Shown piece by piece: positions 21,514 through 32,691 of a DNA stretch of 64,000 bases; positions within the stretch are counted from its first letter, which is position 1, and each line of letters opens with the position of its first letter. A model generated the notes under the pieces. The model searched no databases. It saw nothing but the letters and a program-made list of their open reading frames with translations, and was not told the DNA's origin. A program made the position numbers and the translations under genes. Source of the stretch: Spinacia oleracea (lineage: Eukaryota; Streptophyta; Magnoliopsida; Caryophyllales; Amaranthaceae); NCBI RefSeq assembly GCF_020520425.1, contig NC_079490.1, positions 41,052,723 through 41,116,722 on the forward strand, read 5' to 3'.

Positions 21514-24500
21514 TCAAAGCCATTCTCCAATATGCTTGATTCCCATAGCTGCAGTGTGCGAGTTGTGCTTCGCCTGCGGCAGAGGTTTAGTCAATGGATC
21601 TGATATGTTGTCATCAGTTCCAATCTTGCTTATCTCGACTTCTTTTCTTTCAACGAACTCTCGTAGAAGGTGAAATCTACGAAGTACATGCTTGACTCTT
21701 TGGTGGTGTCTAGGCTCCTTTGCCTGTGCAATAGCTCCGTTATTATCACAATACAGGGCTATTGGTCCTTTGATGGAGGGGACTACACCAAGTTCACCTA
21801 TGAACTTCCTTAGCCATATAGATTCCTTTGCTGCTTCATGTGCAGCAATGTACTCCGCTTGAGTTGTAGAATCCGCAATGGTGCTTTGCTTAGCACTTTT
21901 CCAGCTTACTGCACCTCCGTTGAGGCAGAAGACAAACCTAGATTGTGATCTGAAATCATCTTTGTCGGTTTGGAAACTTGCGTCCGTATAGCCTTTAACA
22001 ATTAATTCATCATCTGCACCATAGACCAGGAAGTCATCTTTGTGCCTTTTCAGGTACTTTAGAATATTCTTGGCAGCAGTCCAATGTGCCTCTCCTGGGT
22101 CTGACTGGTATCTGCTCGTAGCACTGAGTGCGTATGCAACATCCGGGCGTGTACATATCATAGCATACATTATTGAACCAATCAATGATGCATACGAAAT
22201 CCCATTCATTCGTCTACGCTCATCAAGTGTTTTTGGGCACTGAGTCTTGCTTAGAGTCATTCCATGAGACATGGGTAGGTAGCCTCGCTTGGAGTCTGCC
22301 ATCTTGAACCTATCAAGTACTTTATTGATATAAGTGCTTTGACTAAGTCCAATCATCTTTTTAGATCTATCTCTGTAAATCTTGATGCCCAATATGTACT
22401 GTGCTTCTCCTAGATCCTTCATCGAAAAACATTTCCCAAGCCAAATTTTGACAGAGTTCAACATAGGAATGTCATTTCCGATAAGTAATATGTCGTCGAC
22501 ATATAATACTAGAAAAGCAATTTTGCTCCCACTGACCTTCTTGTATACACAAGATTCGTCTGCGTTCTTCATGAAACTAAAGTCACTGACTGCTTCATCA
22601 AAACGTATATTCCAGCTCCTGGATGCTTGCTTCAATCCGTAGATTGATTTCTTTAGCTTGCATACCTTTTTAGCATTCTTTGGATCCTCAAAACCCTCAG
22701 GCTGTGTCATAAACACAGTTTCTGTTAAAACGTCGTTTAAGAAAGCGGTTTTGACATCCATTTGCCATATTTCGTAATCGTAATATGCAGCGACTGCTAA
22801 CATTATCCGAATAGACTTTAGCATTGCAACTGGTGAAAAGGTTTCATCGTAATCCATACCGTGGACTTTCCTGTAACCTTTTGCAACCAATCTAGCTTTG
22901 AAAACTTCAAGTTTCCCATCCTTGTCCTTTTTCAGTTTGAAAACCCATTTGCTTCCAATGGCTTGGTAGCCATCTGGCAAATCGACCAAATCCCATACTT
23001 GGTTTCCAGACATGGAGTCTAATTCAGATTGCATGGCTTCATGCCATTGCTTGGAGCTAGGGCTCGTCATAGCTTGTTTGTAAGTCGCAGGTTCTTCACT
23101 TTCAAGTAATAGAACATCATAGCTCTCGTTCGTCAAAATACCTAAGTACCTTTCCGGTTGAGATCTATATCTCTGCGATCTACGTGGGGTTACATCTCTA
23201 GATTGACCATGATTCTCACCAGATACTTCTAAAGATCTCTGAGTTTCATCTTGAATGTCATCTTGAGCATTCTCTAGAGTTTGTTGTTCGACTCGAATTT
23301 CTTCGAGGTCTACTTTTCTCCCACTTGTCATTTTGGAAATGTGATCCTTTTCCAAAAAGATACCATCTCGAGCAACAAACACCTTGTTCTCAAATGTATT
23401 GTAGAAGTAATACCCCTTTGTTTCCTTTGGATAGCCCACAAGGATACATTTGTCATATTTTGGATGAAGTTTGTCTGAAATTAATCGTTTGACGTATACT
23501 TCACATCCCCAAATCTTAAGAAAAGACACTTTTGGAGGCTTTCCAAACCATAACTCATATGGAGTCTTTTCAACAGCTTTAGACGGAGCTCTATTTATAG
23601 TGAGTGCAGCTGTATTTAGTGCATGTCCCCAAAATTCTATTGGAAGTTCGGCCTGACCCATCATTGATCTAACCATGTCTAGCAAGGTTCTGTTCCTCCG
23701 TTCCGACACACCGTTCCATTATGGTGTTCCAAGAGGAGTCAATTCTGATAGCATTCCACATTCTTTCAGATGGTCATCAAATTCATAGCTCGGATATTCA
23801 CCGCCTCTATCAGACCGCAGTGCCTTAATCTTCTTGCCTAATTGATTCTCTACTTCACTCTGAAATTCCTTGAATTTGTCAAAGGATTCAGACTTATGCT
23901 TCATTAGGTAGACATAACCATATCTACTGAAGTCATCAGTGAAAGTGATAAAGTAGCTGAAACCACCCCTAGCATTTGTACTCATTGGTCCACATACATC
24001 TGTATGGATTAAACCCAATATTTCAGTTTCTCTTTCTCCAACTTTAGAGAAAGGTTGCTTGGTCATTTTTCCAAGTAAACATGATTCGCACTTACCATAA
24101 TCCTCTAAGTCAAATGGTTCTAGAATTCCTTCCTTTTGAAGTCTTTCCATGCGTTTCAAGTTAATATGGCCTAATCGACAATGCCACAGATAGGTGAGAT
24201 CTGAATCATCCTTTTTGGCCTTTTTGGTATCTATGTTATAAACTTGTTTGTCGTGATCTAATAAATAAATTCCATTGACTAATCTAGCAGATCCATAAAA
24301 CATCTCTTTAAAATAAAACGAACAACTATTGTCTTTTATTAAAAAGGAAAATCCCTTAGCATCTAAGCAAGAAACAGAAATGATGTTTTTAGTAAGACTT
24401 GGAACATGGAAACATTCTTCCAGTTCCAAAACTAGCCCAGAGGGCAACGACAAATAATAAGTTCCTACAGCTAATGCAGCAATCCGTGCTCCATTTCCCA

Positions 24501-24795
24501 CTCGTAGGTCGACTTCACCCTTGTTTAACTTTCTACTTCTTCTTAATCCCTGTGAATTGGAACATAAGTGTGAGCCACAACCTGTATCTAATACCCAAGA
24601 AGTTGAATTAACAAGTGTACAGTCTATAACAAAAATACCTGAAGATGGAACGACTGTTCTGTTCTTCTGATCTTCCTTTAGCTTTGGACACTCTCTTTTG
24701 TAATGGCCTATTCCATCACAATAAAGACAGCTTGATGTGGACGTGTCCTGCTTTGATTTAGCATTGCCCTTGGACTTTCCACTTTTCTTGAACGG
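21514..24795 (-). pseudogene. pol: Copia pol: zinc knuckle, protease, integrase, RT, RNase H
   Basis: Read on the minus strand, the frame opens near 24795 with the CCHC knuckle CLYCDGIGHYKREC. Next come protease (WVLDTGCGSHL), the integrase HHCC region (LWHCRLGH...CESC) and core (HTDVCGP, LRSDRGGEY, SERRNRT), reverse transcriptase with YVDD, and RNase H ending KHIGEWL. This order, integrase before RT, is diagnostic of Copia. A single TAA at 23719-23721 replaces the usual glutamine codon in GTPQWNG and splits the ORF. The remaining 731 codons (23709 to 21514) are open. One nonsense codon plus the gag frameshift are the only lesions I see, so the copy is dead but young. Confidence 0.92.
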
Positions 24796-25499
24796 TCTCC
24801 TTTAGCCTTGAGTAAATATTTGGCTTCACAGTCCAGTATTATCTCAGTCTTTCTGACAAGGTGAACAAATTCTGCAAGTGTTTCTTCTCTTGGTTCACTT
24901 AGGTATAGTTGCTTGAAGCGACCAAACCCACTGTGCAGTGAATTGAGCAAGATAGAGAGTGCCATCCTTTCGCTTATAGGTGTTCCTAGCAAACTTAGGC
25001 GATCAAAATATGAAAGCATAAGATCCACATGGAACCTTAGTGGGACACCTACCCTTTGTTTAGTGCGAAGGAGCTGAACATGTGTTTCTTGGACTTCCAT
25101 CCTATAACACCTGTTGGGAGAAATAACCTTTAGACCAGACATTGATTCAATCAACTCATGGAAGTTCAGATCCCTGTCCTCCGTGCTTCCACGACAGATA
25201 TCCTTCAGATTCTTGATGAGCGTGAAAGGTTCATAGGCTACAAACCTTCTAGCCCATTCATCAGGGATATTGTTCAGCATGAGACTCATAACCTTTTTGA
25301 GATCCGAATCCCAGGCGGAAAATCTTTCAGGGGTCATGTCTCTGGCATAGTAGCTTGGCATGGGATGTAACAGTACATACTCAAGTCCATTGAGTCTGAC
25401 TATTTCAACTAGCTTAGCTTCCCATTCAAGAAAATTTGTTAGGTTCAGCTTGACCATAAGCTCAGAACCCATGATGATGTTTTGATTGTTGTTTGCCAT
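24708..25499 (-). pseudogene. gag: Copia gag, frameshifted before the zinc knuckle
   Basis: ATG at 25499 opens a 263-codon frame with the UBN2-type gag domain (LNLTNFLEWEAKLVEIVRLN, then MLNNIPDEWARRF, ending ILDCEAKYLLKAKGDRS). Just after KAKGDRS, near 24790, the frame slips by one base. The following ORF end (VFIVME) is out of frame, while the other frame continues as KSGKSKGNAKSKQDTSTSSC into the CCHC motif. In Copia, gag and pol form one ORF, so this is a disabling indel. Confidence 0.88.
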
Positions 25500-27882
25500 A
25501 GTAAAACTACAATTGAAAAAGAATAAACAAATAAATAATCATTCACAGTTTCTCTTAATAAACTTAAATTCTAGCATACATGCATAATTCAATGTTCATT
25601 AAGCATTTTATTCAAGTTATGTGTTCCGGCAGGTGTGAATAAAATGATTCCAAGATCCTAAAAACCATTGAAGAATTAAGCACATTATGTATTTAGACTC
25701 AATTCTAAAATCTTTTAGGTAAGCAAAAGCCTTTTGCTAATAGTCTAGAAACTACTTTTGGTTGATAGGTACGTCTAAGAACTTATTAGGTAAACCTATC
25801 GATTTTGCCACGCCATAAAAGGACTCCTTACTTATATCGTTGAGTTTCACCAAAACTAACATGTACTCACAATTATTTGTGTACCTTACCCCTTTAGTAT
25901 CGATAAGTAACACCTCGCTATGGCGGAAAACTATTACTAAGATCGATGAAAAAAGGATATCCAAGTAAGTGTTATTTTGGCATGGCACCTTTTAACTCAA
26001 TTTTTAAGTTTGGAACTTAAGGCTCTTACTATGTTGGTTAGATTTTAAGTGAACTAAAATCCTTAATCATGCAACATAATCAAGCTTTGATCTCATGCAT
26101 ATTTAAGACATATTTAAAAGCAATAAATAACTTAAAACATGCATAAGATAAATGTGATCTAGTATGGCCCGACTTCATCTTGAAGCTTCAACTTTAAAGT
26201 CCGTCTTGAAAATCTCCGTGGGAGGCGTCATTTTCTTCAAATAGGATAAGCTATAATTAAACTAATTACAACTATTTGATGGTATGCAGACCATATTTGA
26301 ATTGAAAAACAAATTTGGTACTTTAGACCAATTACATTCAAATTAATGGTACGCAGACCATATTTTCTATCCTATTTGGGCCATACTAGTCACTTCATAA
26401 CCTGCAAAACAGTACATATGCAATATATACCATTCACCCATTCATAATCATGAATGGCCCACATAATTGGTTAGTTAAAACACGTTATGCATCATATAAA
26501 TATTTGCAGCAATTAATCAAGGGCATCAATAATCTACCAATTATTTAGTCCTTATTAATTCAAATCAAGTTGTTTAACCTTAAAGGAGTTGTAAACCTAA
26601 TCAAGAGTTTATGACTAAAATTTCTCCCACTTAAACCAATAAATTCATATGCTTTACTAATTTTAAACATAAAAATGTATTTCTAGTCTAACCGGAAACA
26701 TACAAATTTAATAAAATCTAAAGATCATATAAATTTATAATTGAATCCATTTATTTAATTTATTTCAGTTGAATATAACGAATATAAATTAATTCAAGGT
26801 TTAATTTTAGTAAAATAATTAGTATAAATTAAAATTTATAATAATTATAATAATCAAAATTAAATCCCGAGAAAACAATTTAAATTATTAATTTTAAAAT
26901 TAATTAAAATTATTTCCGAACTGAAAATTCAAAATTCAATTTGAAACGACTCAATCGAGACACGACGAGGCACTTGGGCTTGCGCCCAAGCCCCATCGAG
27001 TGCACGAGGCTTAGCGCCCCTTGATTGTTCGTACAGCAACACGCAAGCAACCACACGCAACGCAGCACTGCAGGCCACGCTGCGCGCGCTTGCTCGCTCG
27101 TCGCGCCTGCAGGCCACACGCAACGCAGCACTGCAGGCCACGCTGCGTGCGCCCGCTTGCTCGTCGCCTTGCGTCTGCTTGCTTGCTGGGCTTGGCAGCG
27201 CGCGCTGTGGCGCAGCACGCTTGCTGCCCACACGCGTCTGCCACTGGCTTGCGCCTTGCCCTTCGCCCTTGCCCACCCGCCCACATGCGCACAACACTCG
27301 ACACAGGGCAGCGTGCTGCCTTGTGCTCGTGTGCCATGGCCCTTGCTCGTTGCATCGTACCGCATGGGCGACGAGCTCCCTTGCTCGTCGTCGCATGCCC
27401 GCACTATACAACACCCCTTAAGGGTAACACGTAGCGTCCATTGCTTTGTGCGTGCAAGATTTATGAGCGAATTTCATAAAAATTAAAACTTTTTAATTCA
27501 AAATTAATGACAAATTAATAAATCATATTAATTTCATAATTTTAGGGCGAAAAATCGAAAATTTATTAATCAATTAATTTCCGATTATCATGGATTCAAG
27601 TCTAGGTCATACAAATTTAAAATTTATCATAAATTAACAATTTTTATGGTGGATTTTAATCATTGGTACCTAATTAAATTTTAGAATGCCTTTTACATGC
27701 GGAATTGACACAAAAATCACTCGATTTGGATGAGTAACGAAGAAACTGCCGAAAAACTGCGTACATATAATTAAATAAACGCAATTTGCAATTAATTATG
27801 AAAATTAATCACCCCTTAAATTCTTTGCAAATTTGTAAAATTTAACCATGTTCATGCAATTTAGATTATGAAAATAATAAGA
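25500..27882. other. Copia 5' leader with GC-rich island
   Basis: This is the leader between the primer-binding site and gag, unusually long at 2.4 kb. It is AT-rich except for 26940-27440, which is very GC-rich. That block contains a near-exact direct repeat (CAACGCAGCACTGCAGGCCA at about 27058 and 27120) and overlapping ORFs on both strands that lack any similarity. I treat those ORFs as composition artefacts. Confidence 0.6.
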
Positions 27883-27896
27883 GGCTCGTGATACCA
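27883..27896 (-). other. Copia primer-binding site
   Basis: The minus strand reads TGGTATCACGAGCC, one base after the LTR CA. It resembles the initiator-Met tRNA complement (TGGTATCAGAGC) normally used by plant Copia elements, with an altered middle. Confidence 0.75.
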
Positions 27897-27897
27897 C

Positions 27898-29291
27898 TGT
27901 TAGGTTATGATACGTATGAATAAACATAAATCATGCGGAAAAACCATAAAGACAGGAAACATATTATTTACACATAATCATATAGCATAATTTAGGTGCA
28001 TACACTTTGTAGCGTGCCCTCCCTAGCTGCGCCCGAACCGAACAAGAACAAGTCTTTAGGACTCCAAGTGTCGTCCCTCCGTAGATAGTCCACAGCACGT
28101 CCGGATCCGCCTTAAGATTGACCAACTAGAATCGCCCTTAAGGTACTATAATTTTCGGCAATTATGGGCAAGAATGTGACTGAATTTTTGCTCTCAAAAA
28201 TCACTTTGAATACTTCAAAACTCGTTATAAATTGTGAACCCAGGCCACATATTTATAGGGGTATGGAAAGAGAATTGGAATCCTACTAGGATACGAATTA
28301 ATTAAATTAGAATCCTAGTAGAACTCTTATTTAATTAATTTATCTTTTAGGATTAGGAATTTAATCATTTAAACAAATCATATACGCTTTAGGTTTCGTA
28401 TGTGAACACAAACACACACGCACGCACAACAGCCCACGAGGGGCGCCATGCGCGCGCGCGCAGCCCACGAGCAACCGCAGCCCACTGCCACGAAGCCCAC
28501 ACGCTGCCGCTGCCTTGGCGCGTGCTGGGCCTGCCTTGCGGTGGGCCTGGCGCAGCCTTGGCTGGTGCGTTGTGGCGCGCGTTTATCTTGCTGGACGTGG
28601 GCCTGGCTTCGTGCTGGGCCTTCATCTAGCAAGCTCGTCCGATGCTAATTCGTACGACGCGCTTCCGATTAATTTCCCGATTCCGGATTTCATTTCCGAT
28701 ACGAACAATATTTAACATTTCCGATTCCGGAATTAATTTCCGTTTCGAACAAATATTTAATATTTTCGTTTCTGGAATTATTTTCCGATTTCGATAATAT
28801 TTCCGATTCAGACAATATTTCCGTTTCCGGCAATATTTCCGATTCCGGCAATATTTCCATTAATATTTTCCGATACATACCATGTTTCCGTTTCCGACAA
28901 CATCTACGACTTGGATAATATTTATATTTCCGATACGATCCATATTTCCGTTTCCGGCAATATCATCGTTTCCGGAGTATTCATTTCTTGCTTGTGACGA
29001 TCTCAGCTCCCACTGAAACCAAGATCCGTCGATTCCGAATATCCATAGATGGAGTATTTAATTCCATTAAATACTTGATCCGTTTACGTACTATTTGTGT
29101 GACCCTACGGGTTCAGTCAAGAGTAAGCTGTGGATTAATATCATTAATTCCACTTGAACTGAAGCGGCCTCTAGCTAGGCATTCAGCTCACTTGATCTCA
29201 CTGAATTATTAACTTGTTAATTAATACTGAACCGCATTTATTAGACTTTAACATTATATGCATACTTGGACCAAGGGCATTGTTTCCTTCA
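27898..29291 (-). repeat. Copia right (5') LTR, uninterrupted
   Basis: It is 1394 bp, from TGTTAGG (27898) to TTCCTTCA (29291). It carries a minus-strand TATAAATA (28250-28257), a GC-rich block (28410-28625) and the TTTCCG-word region. It serves as the reference for reconstructing the interrupted left LTR. Confidence 0.93.
28250..28257 (-). promoter_or_regulatory. TATA box in the Copia 5' LTR
   Basis: The minus strand reads CCTATAAATATG, present also in the left LTR (about 16036-16045). The direction matches transcription toward gag. Confidence 0.55.
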
Positions 29292-29296
29292 TCAGT

Positions 29297-29746
29297 TGCA
29301 CAACACTGGTACATAATTTGCCAAATCAAGATGCGAATAAAACGAGTTATATTCATATGTCGCCGCATGTATGACGACGATGCACTTGCTTTTGTCGCTT
29401 ATCCTGTTGGTCTTTCTTCAAATTTGGCCTTATGCTGTTTGTGGAGCATACTCTACTTCTGTAGGCTTGGTATGCTTTAGGGAATATGGTCTGTAAGATC
29501 GACTTTGCTTACCTTACTGTTCTGACCTTTCTTGGTGTAAGTCCTATAGACCTCTATCTCATATCATATAAAATAACTCTATCTCTTAGAATATCCTCAA
29601 CACCCTCCCGCAATCGCAAACGCCTTTCTTTTCGAACTCACCAATTATCTCAACATAACGGGAAAGCCTCCGTCTTCTCTTGAGCCAAATCATGCACAAT
29701 CCGTCATTGGTTTTTCGAGCAAAACCAAGCTATCAAATCTTCATTG
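29297..29746. other. Insertion-site flank, old TE-derived DNA
   Basis: This sequence was contiguous with 4663 before the Copia inserted. CCTCAACACCCTCCCGCAATCGC near 29590 resembles the start of a degenerate LTR. It continues beyond 35864 after removal of the next element. No gene is supported. Confidence 0.35.
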
Positions 29747-29751
29747 ATTTT

Positions 29752-31227
29752 TGATATGTGTGTTTTATATAGAGTTTTTAACCCCGTCCCTTAGTACTTT
29801 TTGATCTCAAATGAGCTCTTCGGAGCGATTTTTAGTACTAATGTGCTCCTTGTAGTGTGTTTGTAGTTTCAGGTTCATCATTGTAGGAATTAGCATATTT
29901 TTGTGCATTTCCTACTCATTTGAATCAATACAAGAGATTTGTACTTTCGAGAGCACAAACATTAAGTTTGAAGAGTTTTGAAGCAAAGCGAATAACGAAG
30001 GAAGTAGAAAAATGAATATAGTCCACTATTTTAAGAATAACTCAAGTTCTACAACTCCAAATGAATGAATTCTATTTGGGTTGGATTCTAGACTTCAATA
30101 TCTTTCCAACAAGTGGTCACTCGCCTAATTCCGACAAATAACGAAGGAGATATGACGTTTTGAAGATAGAGGATCGTGCAGTTTCAACACGCGCCCGATC
30201 GGGCGGGCTACGCCCGATCCGGATCGGGCGGTCATTCTGGGCGCTATTCTGGGCATTTTGCAACCGCCCGATCCGGCGGAATTTCGCCCGGTCGGGCCGA
30301 CTATCGAGCACATCGCCCTATCGGGCGAAGCGTCGCCCGATCGGGTGACGCCAACCTCCAGCGTATTTCGCGAGTTTTTATTTCCGATTTTGGGCTCTAT
30401 TTTGGGCAAACTATAAATACTAGCCCCTTATATTTTTAGTGACATCTATTATTCTAGTTTCTAATACTTAGTTTATTTTTAGTTTCTCTCTAATTTGTTC
30501 AAATACTTAGTTTTTAATTCCAAGTAAAAATTCAAGCTTTATTATTTCATTGTTCTTCAATTCGGTATTGTTTCTTACTTTAATTTATTTTATTGCTTTA
30601 ATCATGTTTTCCATTATGTTAATTGCGTTTTTATTTATTATCATGAGTGAGTAGTTTAATTTCTAGGGTTTAGGGGATCCATGAATGCATGATTGGGATT
30701 ATATGTGGACTTGATTATTGATTGATTGATTATAATTTCTATAGCTTATTATTATTGCTCGTCAATTCTGTTCGGCCGGACTATTTTGATTTGAGTTTGA
30801 TTACCTTAGATTATGCGCCGAGAGGTATAAATCTGATGTTTTTGGTCTGTGGCTATTAGATAGGAATTATTCTAGTACATAGCGAGAGCCTGCTAGTTGA
30901 TCCTAAGGAATTCATAAGATTCGAGAGATGCATGTTTTCCTAGTTATGATTGTTAATTGAATGTTATTGTCCGTTGTCCAATCCCGGTCTGCATTTATGG
31001 TGAATCGCTGCCCTAGATTCCCTTAATATTGTTATATTCCAATTTGATTATTTGCCTTAGCTTAATATACAAACCAATCCAACTCTTTGTTACCAGTAGT
31101 CTAGATTAGTTAATTAATAGTAGAAAGAACACTGTTTCCCTGTGGATACGATCCCTGCTTCCCTTGCTATATTTTTAGTTGGTGAACGTTAGGTTTATCT
31201 TTGATAGGAGTGCGATTTAACCTGTCA
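29752..31227 (+). repeat. 5' LTR of the TR-GAG element
   Basis: It is 1476 bp. At 30185-30350 it contains an array of CGCCCGATCGGGCG-type palindromes, followed by TATAAATA (30412-30419) oriented with the element. Confidence 0.92.
30412..30419 (+). promoter_or_regulatory. TATA box in the TR-GAG LTR
   Basis: ACTATAAATACTAG lies about 60 bp downstream of the palindrome array and is conserved in the 3' LTR (near 35037). It is a likely U3 promoter. Confidence 0.6.
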
Positions 31228-31232
31228 AATTT

Positions 31233-31250
31233 TGGCGTCGTTGCCGGGGA
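31233..31250 (+). other. Primer-binding site of the TR-GAG element
   Basis: TGGCGTCGTTGCCGGGGA differs by one base from the TGGCGCCGTTGCCGGGGA site common in plant Gypsy elements. It sits five bases after the LTR end. Confidence 0.85.
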
Positions 31251-31425
31251 AACGGTTTAATTTTCTGCTACTAATTTTATGATCTAGATTATTTTCTTGA
31301 GTCCAATAGAACTTCCTGTTCTTTGAGACCATGTATATATTTTATTTTCTTTAGTTTATTTTTTATTTTATTATTATTTTTTATTTTTTATTTTTTATTT
31401 TTTTATTTTTTTTCCCCCTGAAAAA

Positions 31426-32691
31426 ATGGATTATTATTCTTTCCCTCAATACGTAAATGAGCCTTTTTGGGTGTATTTCGATAGGCTAAATGATTTTATT
31501 GGTTACCACAATTTTAATCTTTGGGATTCTTGTGGTTTTGCTTATGGTGGTTTAAATGAGTATACAAGGAATGTGATAGAAAGTAGATTTAATGGTGATT
31601 TTCGAGCCTTGTCTTTGGATGATATGTGGGATTACTATATGTGGTTTGCAAGGGATTTGTATGAGCGTGAAATGGCGATTCAGGTTACATGTGCTAATCC
31701 AAATTATGAGCATAATCTACATGTTTCTACCCCCTCTCCCTTGAATGCTTGTTATAATGAGGTGCATTCTAATGTTTATGATAATCATGTATATTCTAAC
31801 GACTTATCTAACCCTTGCATGGATATCAATGTTTTGCCTCATGATTCCACTGTTGCTTCTCCCGTGTATTATTGTGAACCCTTGCCCAATCCTGTTCAAC
31901 CCGAATCAGAAAGCATAGATAGCTTCTTAGAGGAATTAAGAAGATTAAACTCTGAGATTGAGATTCAGTGTACTAGGTCTCAAGAGGCTACTAATGAGAT
32001 TATTAAAGCTAGTAAGGCTACTCTTGAGAGATTTAGAAAAGTTCAAGAAATTATTGAAAATAATGATTCGAGTTGTGTTGGGGATGGGGGTCAACTGAGT
32101 GAACCCATAGGCAACCAAGAGTGGGAGGAGCTTATAACAGAGGTTGAGGATGAGTTAGAGGATGATGATTTGACTGTTGGATCAATGGATGAAGGATTTG
32201 TTGAAACTGAAAAGCCATATGTCATAGAGCAAGTCTATGAGGAAGTTGAAGTTGATAAAACCCTTGTTGTTGTGTCAACCCCTACCCCTCATATTCCAAG
32301 TCCAAGAAGGGTTATTCTTAGCCCCGTTTACACCGTCTCACTCCCCTTCTCTTTCCCCATAAAACCTTTGCTTGAGGATCTTCCTCCTCCCCATGAAAAT
32401 CAAAATCCCAATGACCCAATAGAGTATGTTCCTCTTTGTGAATCTTTCGCAGGTACTTACAATACTTACAAAGAAGAGGTGGATGCTTTGCAGAGAGCTC
32501 TTTATGGTGATGAGCCTGTCCACCATGAATTCCAAAACACAGAGAGAGCTATTTCATTGATCATTGAGGTTGAAGAATCAATAGTCCGCAAAAACAACTT
32601 CCATAAGGAGAGTATGCCTACTTTCTCTTTTCCTTCCTTTTCTTATTCTTCTTTTATTGTTGTTTTTTTCTTTTTGTTCTTCTTCCTTTAG
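31426..32691 (+). CDS. Gag-like protein of the TR-GAG element
   Basis: This is an intact 421-codon ORF starting 198 bp after the 5' LTR. Residues about 9-75 (FWVYFDRLNDFIGYHNFNLW, then YGGLNEYTRNVIESRFNGDF and LDDMWDYYMWFARDLYE) follow the Gypsy gag pattern: F..A..RF..L......HG......F..GL....R..I......G......P.EA......A. The remainder is acidic and coiled-coil-like (residues 165-215), then proline-rich. There is no zinc knuckle and no protease, RT or integrase. It ends in a hydrophobic FFFLFFFL tail. Structural similarity to gag is my inference from motif spacing. Confidence 0.7.
   Translation: MDYYSFPQYVNEPFWVYFDRLNDFIGYHNFNLWDSCGFAYGGLNEYTRNVIESRFNGDFRALSLDDMWDYYMWFARDLYEREMAIQVTCANPNYEHNLHVSTPSPLNACYNEVHSNVYDNHVYSNDLSNPCMDINVLPHDSTVASPVYYCEPLPNPVQPESESIDSFLEELRRLNSEIEIQCTRSQEATNEIIKASKATLERFRKVQEIIENNDSSCVGDGGQLSEPIGNQEWEELITEVEDELEDDDLTVGSMDEGFVETEKPYVIEQVYEEVEVDKTLVVVSTPTPHIPSPRRVILSPVYTVSLPFSFPIKPLLEDLPPPHENQNPNDPIEYVPLCESFAGTYNTYKEEVDALQRALYGDEPVHHEFQNTERAISLIIEVEESIVRKNNFHKESMPTFSFPSFSYSSFIVVFFFLFFFL

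Larger units (their letters stand above)
4664..29291 (-). mobile_element. Full-length Copia retrotransposon with nested insertions
   Basis: The outer limits are TG (4664) and CA (29291), flanked by the identical 5-bp duplication TCAGT (4659-4663 and 29292-29296). The right LTR is 27898-29291. The left LTR is 4664-4698 + 15720-16414 + 19148-19809, about 1392 bp against 1394 bp once two insertions are removed. A primer-binding site (TGGTATCACGAGCC on the minus strand, 27883-27896) and a polypurine tract (AAGTGGGAGA, 19811-19820 reversed) fix the minus orientation. Gag and pol lie between 25499 and 21514. A TATAAATA box in the LTR points the same way. Confidence 0.93.

Noticed and set aside
26910..27486. 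Overlapping ORFs of 114-164 codons on both strands
   Set aside because: They lie in a GC-rich block of the Copia leader with direct repeats. Frames are open through lack of AT-rich stops, and no similarity is seen.
4664..29291. Autonomous Copia
   Set aside because: The gag frameshift and the integrase stop prevent a complete polyprotein.
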